A stretch of 24,705 bases of DNA, from the NCBI GenBank assembly GCA_020635535.1, contig JACJZP010000015.1:52501-77205 (forward strand), read 5' to 3'. Position 1 is the first letter of the stretch; each line of letters opens with the position of its first letter. Source of the DNA: Flavobacteriales bacterium (GTDB lineage: Bacteria; Bacteroidota; Bacteroidia; UBA10329). Under the pieces are notes generated by a model. It saw only the letters and a program-made list of their open reading frames with translations. It searched no databases and was not told the origin of the DNA. A program made the translations under genes and the position numbers. Positions 17,067 to 24,705 of the stretch are shown here, piece after piece.

Positions 17067-19322
17067 ATGAGCACTTCAACCAATCAACTCACCACCGTAG
17101 AAACAGCCCAAAAACTTGGATTGCTTCCAGAGGAATTCGAGAAGATCAAAGGCATTTTGGGCCGCACGCCCAATTTTACGGAGTTGAGCATTTTTTCGGT
17201 GATGTGGAGTGAGCATTGTAGCTACAAAAACTCCATTACGTGGTTGAAGACGCTTCCGCGAACAGGTTCTAAAATGCTGGTTGAGGCTGGGCAGGAAAAT
17301 GCCGGTTTGGTGGACATTGGTGAAGGTCTGGCCTGCGCGTTCAAGATCGAGTCACACAATCACCCATCGGCTTTGGAGCCTTACCAAGGAGCTGCAACAG
17401 GTGTTGGTGGAATCAACCGTGATATCTTCACAATGGGAGCTCGTCCGATTGCGCAATTGAACTCATTGCGTTTCGGAAATCCAGACCTTGATAAGACCAA
17501 ATGGTTGGTGAAAGGTGTGGTGAAAGGAATTGGTGATTACGGCAACTCGTTCGGAATCCCTACTGTTGGTGGTGAGGTTTTCTTTGATGAATGCTACAAC
17601 CAGAATCCGCTGGTGAACGCCATGTCGGTTGGAACGTTGGAGGTTGGCAAGATGGTTTCCGCCACTGCTCACGGAGTTGGAAACCCAGTTTTCATCGTTG
17701 GTTCTTCTACAGGAAAGGACGGAATTCACGGTGCGGCTTTCGCGAGTAAGGATATTACGGAAGAAAGTGCAGGTGACCTTCCAGCTGTTCAGGTTGGAGA
17801 TCCCTTCCAAGAGAAATTGTTGTTGGAAGCATCGCTTGAAGTTATAGAAACTGGTGCCGTTATCGGTATGCAGGATATGGGCGCGGCAGGGATTACGTGC
17901 TCTACTTCAGAAATGAGCGAGAAAGGTGGTCACGGAATGGACATTTGGTTGGATAAAGTCCCAACCCGTCAGGAGAATATGCTCGATTGGGAAATCCTTT
18001 TGAGTGAATCTCAGGAGCGGATGCTGATCGTGGTTGAAAAAGGCCGTGAGGAAGATGTACTTGCCGTGTTCGATAAATGGGATCTGAATTGCGTGGAGAT
18101 CGGTGTGGTAACCGCTCCGAATCTTGGAGAGAAAGGTGGAACGCTTCGTTACTACATGCACGGAGAACTGAAAGCTGAAATTCCAGCTTGGGACTTAGTG
18201 CTTGGTGGCGGTGCTCCAGTTTATGAACGCGAGTACAAAGAGCCAGCGTATTACGCTGAATTCCAGAAGTTCACGATCGATCAATTATCAGAACCCGAAA
18301 GTTTGAAGGATGCGGCTTGGCACCTGATCGGTCATTTAAATATTGCATCAAAGAACTGGGTTTATGAGCAGTACGATAGCATGGTTGGCACCGTGAATAT
18401 GAGCACAAATGCGCCTTCCGATGCTGCCGTTGTCAACCTGAAAGACAGCAACCGCGCACTGACCATGACGGTTGATTGCAACTCACGTTACATCAATGCC
18501 GACCCTGAAAAAGGAACACAAATAGCTGTTGCTGAAGCTGCAAGAAATCTCGTTTGTACTGGTTCAGAACCAACTGGAGTTACAAACTGTCTCAACTTCG
18601 GAAATCCTTACGTACCAGAAGTTTACTGGCAGTTTGTAGGTGCCATCAAAGGAATGGGAGCGGCTTGTCGCAAGTTCGATACGCCAGTAACGGGCGGTAA
18701 CGTGAGTTTCTACAACCAATCGGTTTTCAAGGATAAAACAGAACCGGTTTTCCCAACTCCGACCATTGGAATGGTGGGAATCCTCACCGATAAGGACGAT
18801 CGCATGACCTTGAACTTTAAGAACGATGGCGACCTGATCTACTTGGTGGGAACTTCAAGAAATGATGTCAACTCCTCGGAGTATCTCTACAGTTATAGAG
18901 GTGTTAAAGGTTCACCGGCTCCTTACATCGACCTTGATGAAGAATTCGATTTCCAGCAGCAGATTTTGAACTTGATTCGCGAAAAGGCAGTTCAGTCGGT
19001 GCATGATGTTTCTGATGGTGGATTGTTTATCTCATTGTTCGAAAGCGCACAACCGAACGGTTTCGGATTTGAGGTTGAGACGGATGACGAGATCAGAAAG
19101 GATGCTTTTCTTTTCGGGGAAAGCCAAAGCCGCGCGGTTGTTTCTGTTTCTCCAGAAAACCAAGAGCGATTCGTTGAATTAATGTCTGCCTCTGGCGTTG
19201 ACCTTACGCTTCTCGGAACGGTAACATCCAACGACAAAATGTTAGTTGACGGTGAGGATTTCGGTTCAATCAGCGAAGCCGCCAAAAAGTACAACTCGGT
19301 GTTGGCCGAGAAGATGGCCTGA
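17067..19322 (+). CDS. purL: Phosphoribosylformylglycinamidine synthase subunit PurL
   Basis: 751 aa, the size of the small (Bacillus-type) PurL rather than the about 1300-aa fused enzyme. It converts FGAR to FGAM with ATP and ammonia in purine synthesis; the ammonia comes from PurQ with PurS as bridge, neither of which is in the window. Motifs: SVMWSEHCSYKNS near residue 44; the ATP/substrate block ESHNHPSALEPYQGAATGVGG (about 94-114); GGEVFFD; DMGAAGITCSTSEMS (about 269-283); and in the second half CLNFGNPYVPEVYWQ, TPVTGGNVSFYNQ and SVHDVSDGGLF. Both AIRS-like halves are complete. It has its own promoter candidate and no Shine-Dalgarno, and is monocistronic by spacing. Confidence 0.96.
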   Translation: MSTSTNQLTTVETAQKLGLLPEEFEKIKGILGRTPNFTELSIFSVMWSEHCSYKNSITWLKTLPRTGSKMLVEAGQENAGLVDIGEGLACAFKIESHNHPSALEPYQGAATGVGGINRDIFTMGARPIAQLNSLRFGNPDLDKTKWLVKGVVKGIGDYGNSFGIPTVGGEVFFDECYNQNPLVNAMSVGTLEVGKMVSATAHGVGNPVFIVGSSTGKDGIHGAAFASKDITEESAGDLPAVQVGDPFQEKLLLEASLEVIETGAVIGMQDMGAAGITCSTSEMSEKGGHGMDIWLDKVPTRQENMLDWEILLSESQERMLIVVEKGREEDVLAVFDKWDLNCVEIGVVTAPNLGEKGGTLRYYMHGELKAEIPAWDLVLGGGAPVYEREYKEPAYYAEFQKFTIDQLSEPESLKDAAWHLIGHLNIASKNWVYEQYDSMVGTVNMSTNAPSDAAVVNLKDSNRALTMTVDCNSRYINADPEKGTQIAVAEAARNLVCTGSEPTGVTNCLNFGNPYVPEVYWQFVGAIKGMGAACRKFDTPVTGGNVSFYNQSVFKDKTEPVFPTPTIGMVGILTDKDDRMTLNFKNDGDLIYLVGTSRNDVNSSEYLYSYRGVKGSPAPYIDLDEEFDFQQQILNLIREKAVQSVHDVSDGGLFISLFESAQPNGFGFEVETDDEIRKDAFLFGESQSRAVVSVSPENQERFVELMSASGVDLTLLGTVTSNDKMLVDGEDFGSISEAAKKYNSVLAEKMA

Positions 19323-19350
19323 AAGCCATTTTCCTATCACAAACATTGAT

Positions 19351-19372
19351 CAATGGTTGTCATAAACCATTG
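19351..19372 (+). terminator. Hairpin downstream of purL (weak terminator)
   Basis: CAATGGTT (19351-19358) pairs perfectly with AACCATTG (19365-19372) around a 6-nt loop, 29 nt past the purL stop. The following TAATTGTG is a poor T-run, so termination may be weak or the hairpin may only protect the 3' end. Confidence 0.45.
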
Positions 19373-19386
19373 TAATTGTGCTCAAC

Positions 19387-19416
19387 TTGTCTGAGCGGGT
19401 TTAACTGTTATTTTTG
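19387..19416 (+). promoter_or_regulatory. Promoter of the acyl-CoA synthetase gene
   Basis: TTG (19387-19389), exactly 19 nt, then TATTTTTG (19409-19416): a full Bacteroidota consensus promoter with a leader of about 30 nt before ATG 19454. Confidence 0.65.
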
Positions 19417-19453
19417 GTGGCTTCACTAAATCAATAAACCTTAAATCCGAGAT

Positions 19454-21097
19454 ATGAGTTACCCACTTCCTCTTGACATGCTTTATCGCTGGGAGAAAGA
19501 ATCCCCCAATCTGGTGTTCATGCGCCAACCCATCAATGGCAAATGGCATGAATGGACATGGAAAGAAACCGGACAGGAAGTGCGCAAAATGGCGGCATAC
19601 CTCAAGGGTCTTGGCTACGAGCCTGGAGCTAAAATTGCTCTGATCTCGAAGAACTGCGCACATTGGATCATAGCCGATCTGGCTATTCAAATGGCAGGAT
19701 ACTGTGGTGTTCCCATGTACCCGAACTTGAACGCGGACACGGTTAAGCAGATTTTGGAGCATAGCGAATCGAAACTGCTTTTTGTTGGAAAATTGGATGA
19801 TTGGGAAAGCATGCGTCCTGGGGTTCCGGATAATGTAAAGTGTATTGCGTTTCCCTTCTATACCGAAGAAGGATATGATGAATGGTACGACCTTGTAAAG
19901 GACGTTGAACCAATCAAGGAAAACGTGCATCGCAACCCGAATGATCTGGCTACAATTATCTACACATCAGGAACCACCGGAATGCCAAAAGGTGTGATGC
20001 ACAAGTTCCACAACTTTGGTTGGGCAGCAGAAAAGGCGATGAACGAATTACGACTTCAACCTCACACACAGCGTTTCTTCTCGTATTTGCCACTTTGCCA
20101 CATTGCCGAAAGACTTCTGGTTGAAATGGGTAGTATTTACACAGGAAGCCCAGTTTCGTTTGCGGAGTCGTTGGATACGTTCGCTGCGAATTTGGCCGAA
20201 TCTAAACCCACCGTTTTCTTGGGTGTACCACGCATCTGGACCAAATTCCAGCAGGGAATTCTGGGTAAAATGCCACAGAAAAAATTGGACCTTTTCTTGA
20301 AAATTCCAATTCTGAACGGAATTGTGAAGAAGAAAATTCAGGCAGGACTTGGCTTGCAGGAAGCGCAGAATGTCTTTACGGGTGCAGCGCCAACGCCAGC
20401 ATCACTTATTGAGTGGTTCGCCAAATTGGGAATCAACATTCAGGAGGCGTACGCCATGACGGAGAACTGCTGTTACAGCCACGTTACGCGTAACGATGCC
20501 ATCAAGGTCGGGTACGTTGGTCAGCCGCTTCCGGATTGTGAAGTGAAATTGAGTGATGTGAAGGAGATTCTCATCAAGCACGATGCTTTGATGGACGGTT
20601 ACTACAAGGAGCCAGCCATGACAGCCGAAACGTTGGTTGACGGTTGGCTGAGAACGGGAGATGAAGGCTACATCGACCCGCAAGGTTTCTTGAAGATCAC
20701 GGGGCGTGTGAAAGACCTTTTCAAAACCACCAAAGGGAAATATGTAGCACCATCTCCGATTGAAATGAGCATCTCTGAAAACTCAGACATTGAGCAGGTT
20801 TGTGTGGTTGGTGATGGAATTCCACAACCTATCGCATTGATCGTTACTTCAGAGTCTGCTGCTGGAAAATCGAAGAACGAGATAGAGGATAGCATCCTTA
20901 AAACCATTGACCGCGTGAACCCTGAATTGGATCAACACGAGCAGGTGAAAAAGGCGATCATCGTAAAACAGCCTTGGACCGTTGAGAACGAGTTGCTTAC
21001 GCCAACCATGAAGATCAAGCGTAACCCGATTGAGAAGATCTATCGCGGTCGTTATGAGGAGTGGTACAACTCACCAGAGAAGGTTATCTGGGAATAA
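19454..21097 (+). CDS. Long-chain fatty acid-CoA ligase (AMP-binding family)
   Basis: 547 aa. It activates a fatty acid through an acyl-adenylate and transfers it to CoA. Motifs: P-loop IIYTSGTTGMPKGVMH (168-183); YLPLCHIAERL (211-221), typical of long-chain enzymes; the acyl-binding region VFTGAAPTP (307-315); EAYAMTENC (331-339) with the adenine-contact region; GWLRTGDEGYID (397-408); the hinge GRVKDLFKTTKGKYVAP (417-433); and the C-terminal catalytic Lys region LTPTMKIKRN (about 515-524). The YLPLCHIAER and KDLFKTTKGKYVAP signatures point to the FadD15/ACSL-like long-chain group rather than acetyl-CoA synthetase. It stands alone between its promoter and a strong terminator. Likely roles are fatty-acid uptake and beta-oxidation or lipid remodelling. 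Confidence 0.94.
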   Translation: MSYPLPLDMLYRWEKESPNLVFMRQPINGKWHEWTWKETGQEVRKMAAYLKGLGYEPGAKIALISKNCAHWIIADLAIQMAGYCGVPMYPNLNADTVKQILEHSESKLLFVGKLDDWESMRPGVPDNVKCIAFPFYTEEGYDEWYDLVKDVEPIKENVHRNPNDLATIIYTSGTTGMPKGVMHKFHNFGWAAEKAMNELRLQPHTQRFFSYLPLCHIAERLLVEMGSIYTGSPVSFAESLDTFAANLAESKPTVFLGVPRIWTKFQQGILGKMPQKKLDLFLKIPILNGIVKKKIQAGLGLQEAQNVFTGAAPTPASLIEWFAKLGINIQEAYAMTENCCYSHVTRNDAIKVGYVGQPLPDCEVKLSDVKEILIKHDALMDGYYKEPAMTAETLVDGWLRTGDEGYIDPQGFLKITGRVKDLFKTTKGKYVAPSPIEMSISENSDIEQVCVVGDGIPQPIALIVTSESAAGKSKNEIEDSILKTIDRVNPELDQHEQVKKAIIVKQPWTVENELLTPTMKIKRNPIEKIYRGRYEEWYNSPEKVIWE

Positions 21098-21118
21098 TTC
21101 CCGACTAATATCGAATTG

Positions 21119-21151
21119 AAAAGAGCCGCTTACTGAGCGGCTCTTTTATTT
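21119..21151 (+). terminator. Terminator of the acyl-CoA synthetase gene
   Basis: AAAAGAGCCGCT (21119-21130) pairs with AGCGGCTCTTTT (21136-21147) around TACTG: a 12-bp perfect stem followed by ATTT. Confidence 0.92.
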
Positions 21152-21238
21152 GCCACAACTTCAAACCTGACCAATATCATGCTCAAGTCAGATCTCCAAC
21201 AAACGAGTCACTATGAAATTCCTTTTCTTCGAAATTCC

Positions 21239-22333
21239 ATGAGACAGAGATTTTCCATCCTTTCAATTCTGTTCGCAGTATTCAGCATGATGTATGGTTG
21301 CAGCGGCAATGATGACGGCATCAAACCCGAATACCGAAAGTTGACCGAATCCGTTTATGCTTCGGCTACGGTCGTTCCGGCTGATCTTTACAACGTTTAT
21401 CCAAAGGCCGCTGGGGTTTTGCAGGAACTGAGTGTGCAAGAAGGCGACAGCGTAGCTTCAGGACAGCAGTTGGCGCTCATTACTTCAGACCAGCCCGCCA
21501 TCAACGCGGCCAACGCCAAACTCAGAAAAGAACTTTCGGAGGCCAATATTTCAAGCAGTGCAAACGCCATTACACGCATCAAGCAGGAAATGGAAAGCGC
21601 GCGCGAGCAGTTGCAACTCGACTCGCTCAATTATGAAAGGCAGCAGCGCTTGGCCTCGCAGAACATCGGCAGTAAGCTTGAACTGGATAACGCGCATTTG
21701 AAGTTCGAGACATCGCAGAACCGCTTGGCAACGCTGAAATCTCAACTCGGAGAAACGGAACGCGAGTTGACCAACGCGCTCAAGCTTTCGCGCAACGATC
21801 TGAATCTGGCCATTTCCAAACTGGAGGATCACGTGATCCGCTCAAGAATGGACGGAAAAGTGTACGCGCTCAATTTCGAAGCAGGCGAAATGGTAAATAC
21901 GCAGCAGGTTTTTGCCAGCATCGGTGCGGCAGACCGATTTGTGATAGAACTGGTGATCGATGAAGTGGATATTGCCCGAATTGCAATTGGGCAGAGCGTG
22001 GTAATAAGTTTGGATGCATTCCCGAACGAAACATTCAGCGCCAGCATTTCCAAGATATACCCCACCAAGGACGAACGCACCCAGACTTTCAAAGTAGAGG
22101 CCACGTTCGCCACGCGACCTGCCAAACTCTACAATGGCCTATCGGGCGAAGCGAACATCGTTATTTCAGAAGCGGAGAATGTGTTGGTCATTCCTCTGGA
22201 ATACCTATCTGCCAACAGCATGGTAAAGACCAAGAAGGGCGATGAGATCACGGTGAAGACAGGCCGTCAGAACATGGAACTGGTGGAAATTCTCAGCGGC
22301 TTGGACACCACAATGGTTCTTGTAAAACCGTAG
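21239..22333 (+). CDS. HlyD/MacA-type periplasmic adaptor lipoprotein
   Basis: 364 aa from ATG 21239. An upstream in-frame ATG (21179) would bury the signal, whereas this start gives MRQRFSILSILFAVFSMMYGC, with a lipid-attached Cys at residue 21. Order: a biotinyl-lipoyl-like segment split around the hairpin (YNVYPKAAGVLQELSVQEGDSVASGQQLALI before it, HVIRSRMDGKVYALNFEAGEMV after it), a long coiled-coil hairpin between (about 87-200), then a beta-barrel region (FVIELVIDEVDIARIAIGQSV) and a membrane-proximal part. This is the architecture of membrane-fusion adaptors that link an inner-membrane pump to an outer-membrane channel. It is followed 3 nt later by the permease and then the ATPase, giving a complete MacAB-like operon apart from the outer-membrane factor. 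Substrate unknown. Confidence 0.9.
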   Translation: MRQRFSILSILFAVFSMMYGCSGNDDGIKPEYRKLTESVYASATVVPADLYNVYPKAAGVLQELSVQEGDSVASGQQLALITSDQPAINAANAKLRKELSEANISSSANAITRIKQEMESAREQLQLDSLNYERQQRLASQNIGSKLELDNAHLKFETSQNRLATLKSQLGETERELTNALKLSRNDLNLAISKLEDHVIRSRMDGKVYALNFEAGEMVNTQQVFASIGAADRFVIELVIDEVDIARIAIGQSVVISLDAFPNETFSASISKIYPTKDERTQTFKVEATFATRPAKLYNGLSGEANIVISEAENVLVIPLEYLSANSMVKTKKGDEITVKTGRQNMELVEILSGLDTTMVLVKP

Positions 22334-22336
22334 GTC

Positions 22337-23596
22337 ATGACCAACTACGGCATCATTCTGGAAATCTCGCGCACGCATCTTCTAAGTAGGATGAAGCAGA
22401 CTTCCATTGCCGCTTTGGGTGTCACCTTCGGAGTTGGAATGTTCATTACCATGATCAGTTTCATGACCGGATTGAACGGTCTTCTGGATGGTCTGATTCT
22501 GAACCGCACGCCACACATCCACATTTACAATGAGATAGAACCAAGTAGCATTCAACCGATAGAGCGCTTGGCCGATCCGGCCGATTTCCAGATAATCCGC
22601 TCGGTGAAACCTAAGAAAGGTGAGGTTCGCATTCACAATGCGTTGCCGATACTCTCTCAACTGAAGCGCGATGCACGGGTGAAAGGCGTGACTCCTCAGG
22701 TGAACGCCAACGTGTTCTACTTGGCTGGTTCCATCGAACTCAACGGTATCGTTACTGGCATCAACGTGATGGATGAAGTGGAACTTTTCAACTTCGGAGA
22801 TTACATTGTGGATGGCAATCCGCAGGACCTTGCCAAGAACGACCGCGGCATTCTGCTCGGTGCTGGCATCGCCAAAAAAATGTCGCTGAAAGTAGGCGAC
22901 CGCATACAGGTAAGTTCCATAAATGGCGGCATTGTTCCGCTGAAGATCGTTGGGTTTTTCCAGTCGGGTTTGGCCGAAGTGGACAAGGTGCAGAGCTATG
23001 TGAATCTGCGTACGGCCCAACAGTTGGTGGGCGGTGGCAGCAACTATATCTCAGATCTCAACGTGAAACTCTGGGATATGGAACTGGCTCCAAGCATGTC
23101 GAAAGAGATAAGCGCCCAACACGATCTTACCGCCATCGATATCAACACGGCCAACGCGCAGTTCGATACCGGGTCGTTTGTCCGTAACCTTATCACCTAT
23201 GTGGTTGCCATCACGCTGCTTACCGTGGCCGGTTTTGGCATCTACAATATTCTGAACATGCTCATTTACGAGAAGATGAACGACATTGCTATTCTCAAAG
23301 CCACGGGTTTTTCGGGGAGAGATGTGCAGCAGATATTCATCAGTCAGGCCATGCTCATCGGGTTGGTCGGTGGCGTTCTCGGACTGCTGCTCGGGCTGGC
23401 ACTTTCGGTGATGATCGATGGTATTCCGTTCGATACGCCCGCGTTACCCACCATCAGCACGTATCCGATCAATTACGATTCCACGTACTACCTCATCGGT
23501 ATTGTTTTCGCGCTGGTTTCCACGTTCTTGGCGGGTTATCTTCCGTCCAAACGTGCCGAACGCATCGATCCTGTTGATATCATCCGCGGACAATGA
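22337..23596 (+). CDS. FtsX/MacB/LolC-family ABC transporter permease
   Basis: 419 aa. One N-terminal membrane helix (about 22-43, SIAALGVTFGVGMFITMISF) is followed by a large periplasmic MacB-type domain (about 50-270) and three C-terminal helices forming the FtsX domain (NLITYVVAITLLTVAGFGIYN, AMLIGLVGGVLGLLLGLALSV, YYLIGIVFALVSTFLAGYLPS). The cytoplasmic coupling segment NDIAILKATGFSGRDVQQIF and the C-terminal SKRAERIDPVDIIRG are hallmark sequences of this family. Such type-VII ABC proteins do not carry substrate through the membrane but use ATP to pull lipoproteins or move periplasmic substrates. It lies 3 nt after the adaptor gene and overlaps the ATPase start by ATGA, so all three are tightly coupled. 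Confidence 0.94.
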   Translation: MTNYGIILEISRTHLLSRMKQTSIAALGVTFGVGMFITMISFMTGLNGLLDGLILNRTPHIHIYNEIEPSSIQPIERLADPADFQIIRSVKPKKGEVRIHNALPILSQLKRDARVKGVTPQVNANVFYLAGSIELNGIVTGINVMDEVELFNFGDYIVDGNPQDLAKNDRGILLGAGIAKKMSLKVGDRIQVSSINGGIVPLKIVGFFQSGLAEVDKVQSYVNLRTAQQLVGGGSNYISDLNVKLWDMELAPSMSKEISAQHDLTAIDINTANAQFDTGSFVRNLITYVVAITLLTVAGFGIYNILNMLIYEKMNDIAILKATGFSGRDVQQIFISQAMLIGLVGGVLGLLLGLALSVMIDGIPFDTPALPTISTYPINYDSTYYLIGIVFALVSTFLAGYLPSKRAERIDPVDIIRGQ

Positions 23597-24270
23597 GCCT
23601 GATCCTAGAAGCCAAGCATATCAACAAGCACTTCCGCGAACCGGTGGATTTTCATGTGATCAAGGATGTGCATCTTTCTGTGAAACGGGGCGAATTTGTT
23701 TCCATCATGGGAAAGTCGGGCTGTGGAAAATCCACATTGCTTTACATCCTTTCTACTATGGATACTGATTACACGGGAGAATTAAGATTGGATGATGAAC
23801 TGCTCACCGGGCAAACGGCCAATCGACTGGCTGAGGTGAGAAACGAGAAGATCGGTTTTGTGTTTCAGTTCCACTATCTGTTGCCCGAGTTCAGCGTGCT
23901 GCAAAATGTGATGCTTCCAGCCCGTAAACTTGGGAGGAAATCGCTGGAGGAGATCGAGCATGATGCCATGGAAAAACTTCGCTTGTTGGGTATCGATGAC
24001 CAAGCCCACAAGAAAGCATATCGGATCTCGGGAGGTCAGAAGCAACGCGTGGCCATTGCCCGTGCGTTGATCAACGACCCACACATCATCATGGGAGATG
24101 AGCCCACGGGCAATCTCGACAGTAAGAACTCCGATATCGTGTTCAACATCTTCCGTGAACTCAGCCATGAGAAGAATCTCTCGCTTCTGGTTGTAACCCA
24201 CGACCACGATTTTGCGGCAAAAACTGACCGCTTGATCGAGATGGAAGACGGAAGGATCATTTCCGGTTAG
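23593..24270 (+). CDS. ABC transporter ATP-binding protein (MacB/LolD-like)
   Basis: 225 aa, a complete single nucleotide-binding domain. Walker A GKSGCGKST (40-48), Q-loop FVFQFHYLLPEFSVLQNV (about 88-105), signature ISGGQKQR (about 145-152; Ile replaces the usual Leu), Walker B IIMGDEPTGNLD (about 165-176) and the H-loop VVTHD (about 199-203). The FHYLLPEFSVLQNV stretch is characteristic of LolD/MacB/FtsE ATPases. It powers the upstream permease, whose stop overlaps this start by 4 nt. Its own stop overlaps the stop of the convergent small membrane-protein gene. Confidence 0.96.
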   Translation: MSLILEAKHINKHFREPVDFHVIKDVHLSVKRGEFVSIMGKSGCGKSTLLYILSTMDTDYTGELRLDDELLTGQTANRLAEVRNEKIGFVFQFHYLLPEFSVLQNVMLPARKLGRKSLEEIEHDAMEKLRLLGIDDQAHKKAYRISGGQKQRVAIARALINDPHIIMGDEPTGNLDSKNSDIVFNIFRELSHEKNLSLLVVTHDHDFAAKTDRLIEMEDGRIISG

Positions 24271-24506
24271 GCCTTGGCCGCCTGAACCATTTCTAATCCT
24301 GCTTTTGCGATAAAGTAAGCGAGAAATACCCATGGGAAACCATGGAATACGAGGTCAAACCAGTCCATGCCCGTCATGCCAATAGCGCCACCCGCCACCC
24401 AACGGATCTTACCAACGATGTGTGGTTCTGGTGCAAAAGGAGCAAGGCCCAAAGTCAGTGATGCAATGAACCAAGTGGTCAGTTGCTTTTTCGTGTTCGG
24501 ATTCAT
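24267..24506 (-). CDS. Small two-helix membrane protein, unknown function
   Basis: 79 aa from ATG 24506; a longer frame to 24560 would add 18 residues with no membrane or signal feature. Sequence begins MNPNTKKQLTTWFIASLTLGLAPF and contains PEPHIVGKIRWVAGG and GMDWFDLVFHGFPWVFLAYFIAKAG. Two hydrophobic helices (about 10-23 and 50-70) flank a short conserved-looking loop. I recall similar short proteins with PEPHI.GK.RWVAGGA in other Bacteroidota, all without known function. It is convergent with the ABC operon, and the two stop codons share TTAG. No terminator lies between them. Confidence 0.7.
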   Translation of the reverse strand: MNPNTKKQLTTWFIASLTLGLAPFAPEPHIVGKIRWVAGGAIGMTGMDWFDLVFHGFPWVFLAYFIAKAGLEMVQAAKA

Positions 24507-24642
24507 GCTGCAAAGTTGAGCCAAGCACAAACTTTTTTCGGTGACCATTGACACACTCAAATAGATTACGTTCTGCCGTCTGAACTTGCCCTAAAAGTTA
24601 TCAACGAAAGGCCGACCGAACCACAACTATCAACTACCTTGA

Positions 24643-24705
24643 ATGCCCTTTCCGCTAAAAATGGGGAGACCGAATGCTTCTGAACTGCCACACATATTAC
24701 AGCTT
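24643..24705 (+). CDS. Possible start of a gene running off the window
   Basis: An open frame from ATG 24643 (second in-frame ATG 24661) continues for 21 codons to the window edge, reading MPFPLKMGRPNASELPHILQ and onward. No promoter or Shine-Dalgarno supports it, and 21 codons are too few to judge. The 136 nt between this and the small membrane-protein gene hold nothing else I can identify. Confidence 0.25.
   Translation, partial: MPFPLKMGRPNASELPHILQL

Noticed and set aside
21111..21123. GGGAATAATTCCC-like palindrome near the acyl-CoA synthetase stop
   Set aside because: The arms are separated by one base, so it cannot form a hairpin there; the real terminator follows directly.
22382..23020. 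A 212-codon leftward frame opposite the ABC permease
   Set aside because: It is antisense to a confidently identified gene; the translation is His/Gln-rich with no recognisable domain, typical of a shadow frame.

Overview
The window comes from a member of the Bacteroidota, most likely close to Flavobacteriales. The reasons are: a PF14121-type putative porin; the flavobacterial protein family usually (and doubtfully) labelled 'asparagine synthetase B', sitting directly behind dnaB; a BlaI plus M56-peptidase/TonB-C pair; start codons without Shine-Dalgarno sequences; and promoters matching the Bacteroidota consensus TTG-N19/20-TAnnTTTG. No phage, IS element, CRISPR array, integrase or tRNA was seen. 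It reads as a core chromosomal region.

Layout. 1-812: 3' end of a 23S rRNA gene, a 5S gene and a rho-independent terminator, the tail of an rRNA operon. 834-2741: outer-membrane porin-like protein (+). 2778-5898 (-): a leftward operon of a small basic one-TM protein, replicative helicase dnaB, and the secreted 'AsnB-like' protein. 5999-9018 (+): a lipoprotein overlapping aceK (isocitrate dehydrogenase kinase/phosphatase) by ATGA. 9082-10347 (-): icd, the E. coli-type NADP-isocitrate dehydrogenase and the substrate of AceK, convergent with it across a shared terminator. 10453-12258 (-): dnaX, with an in-frame A10 slippery tract followed at once by a -1 stop. 12479-14083 (+): BlaI-like repressor and M56/TonB sensor-protease behind a promoter packed with inverted repeats. 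14138-16911 (-): polytopic membrane protein and M16 zinc peptidase. 17067-19322 (+): purL. 19454-21097 (+): long-chain acyl-CoA synthetase. 21239-24270 (+): a three-gene MacAB/LolCDE-like ABC exporter. 24267-24506 (-): small membrane protein, then a tail that may hold the start of one more gene.

Working together. AceK and Icd form the phospho-switch that sends isocitrate either round the TCA cycle or into the glyoxylate shunt; aceA and aceB are not in the window. DnaB and DnaX are both replisome parts but lie in separate operons. BlaI and the M56 protein form a probable proteolysis-relieved repressor circuit. The adaptor, permease and ATPase form one export machine.

Points most worth checking: the dnaX slippage site; the aceK/icd pair in this phylum and the lipoprotein coupled to aceK; the operator array over the blaI promoter; several promoters whose -7 box lies only 4-7 nt from the start codon, suggesting leaderless mRNAs; and two dispersed-repeat-like palindromes, one overlapping a possible start codon. 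No wholly new multi-gene system could be demonstrated from sequence alone.
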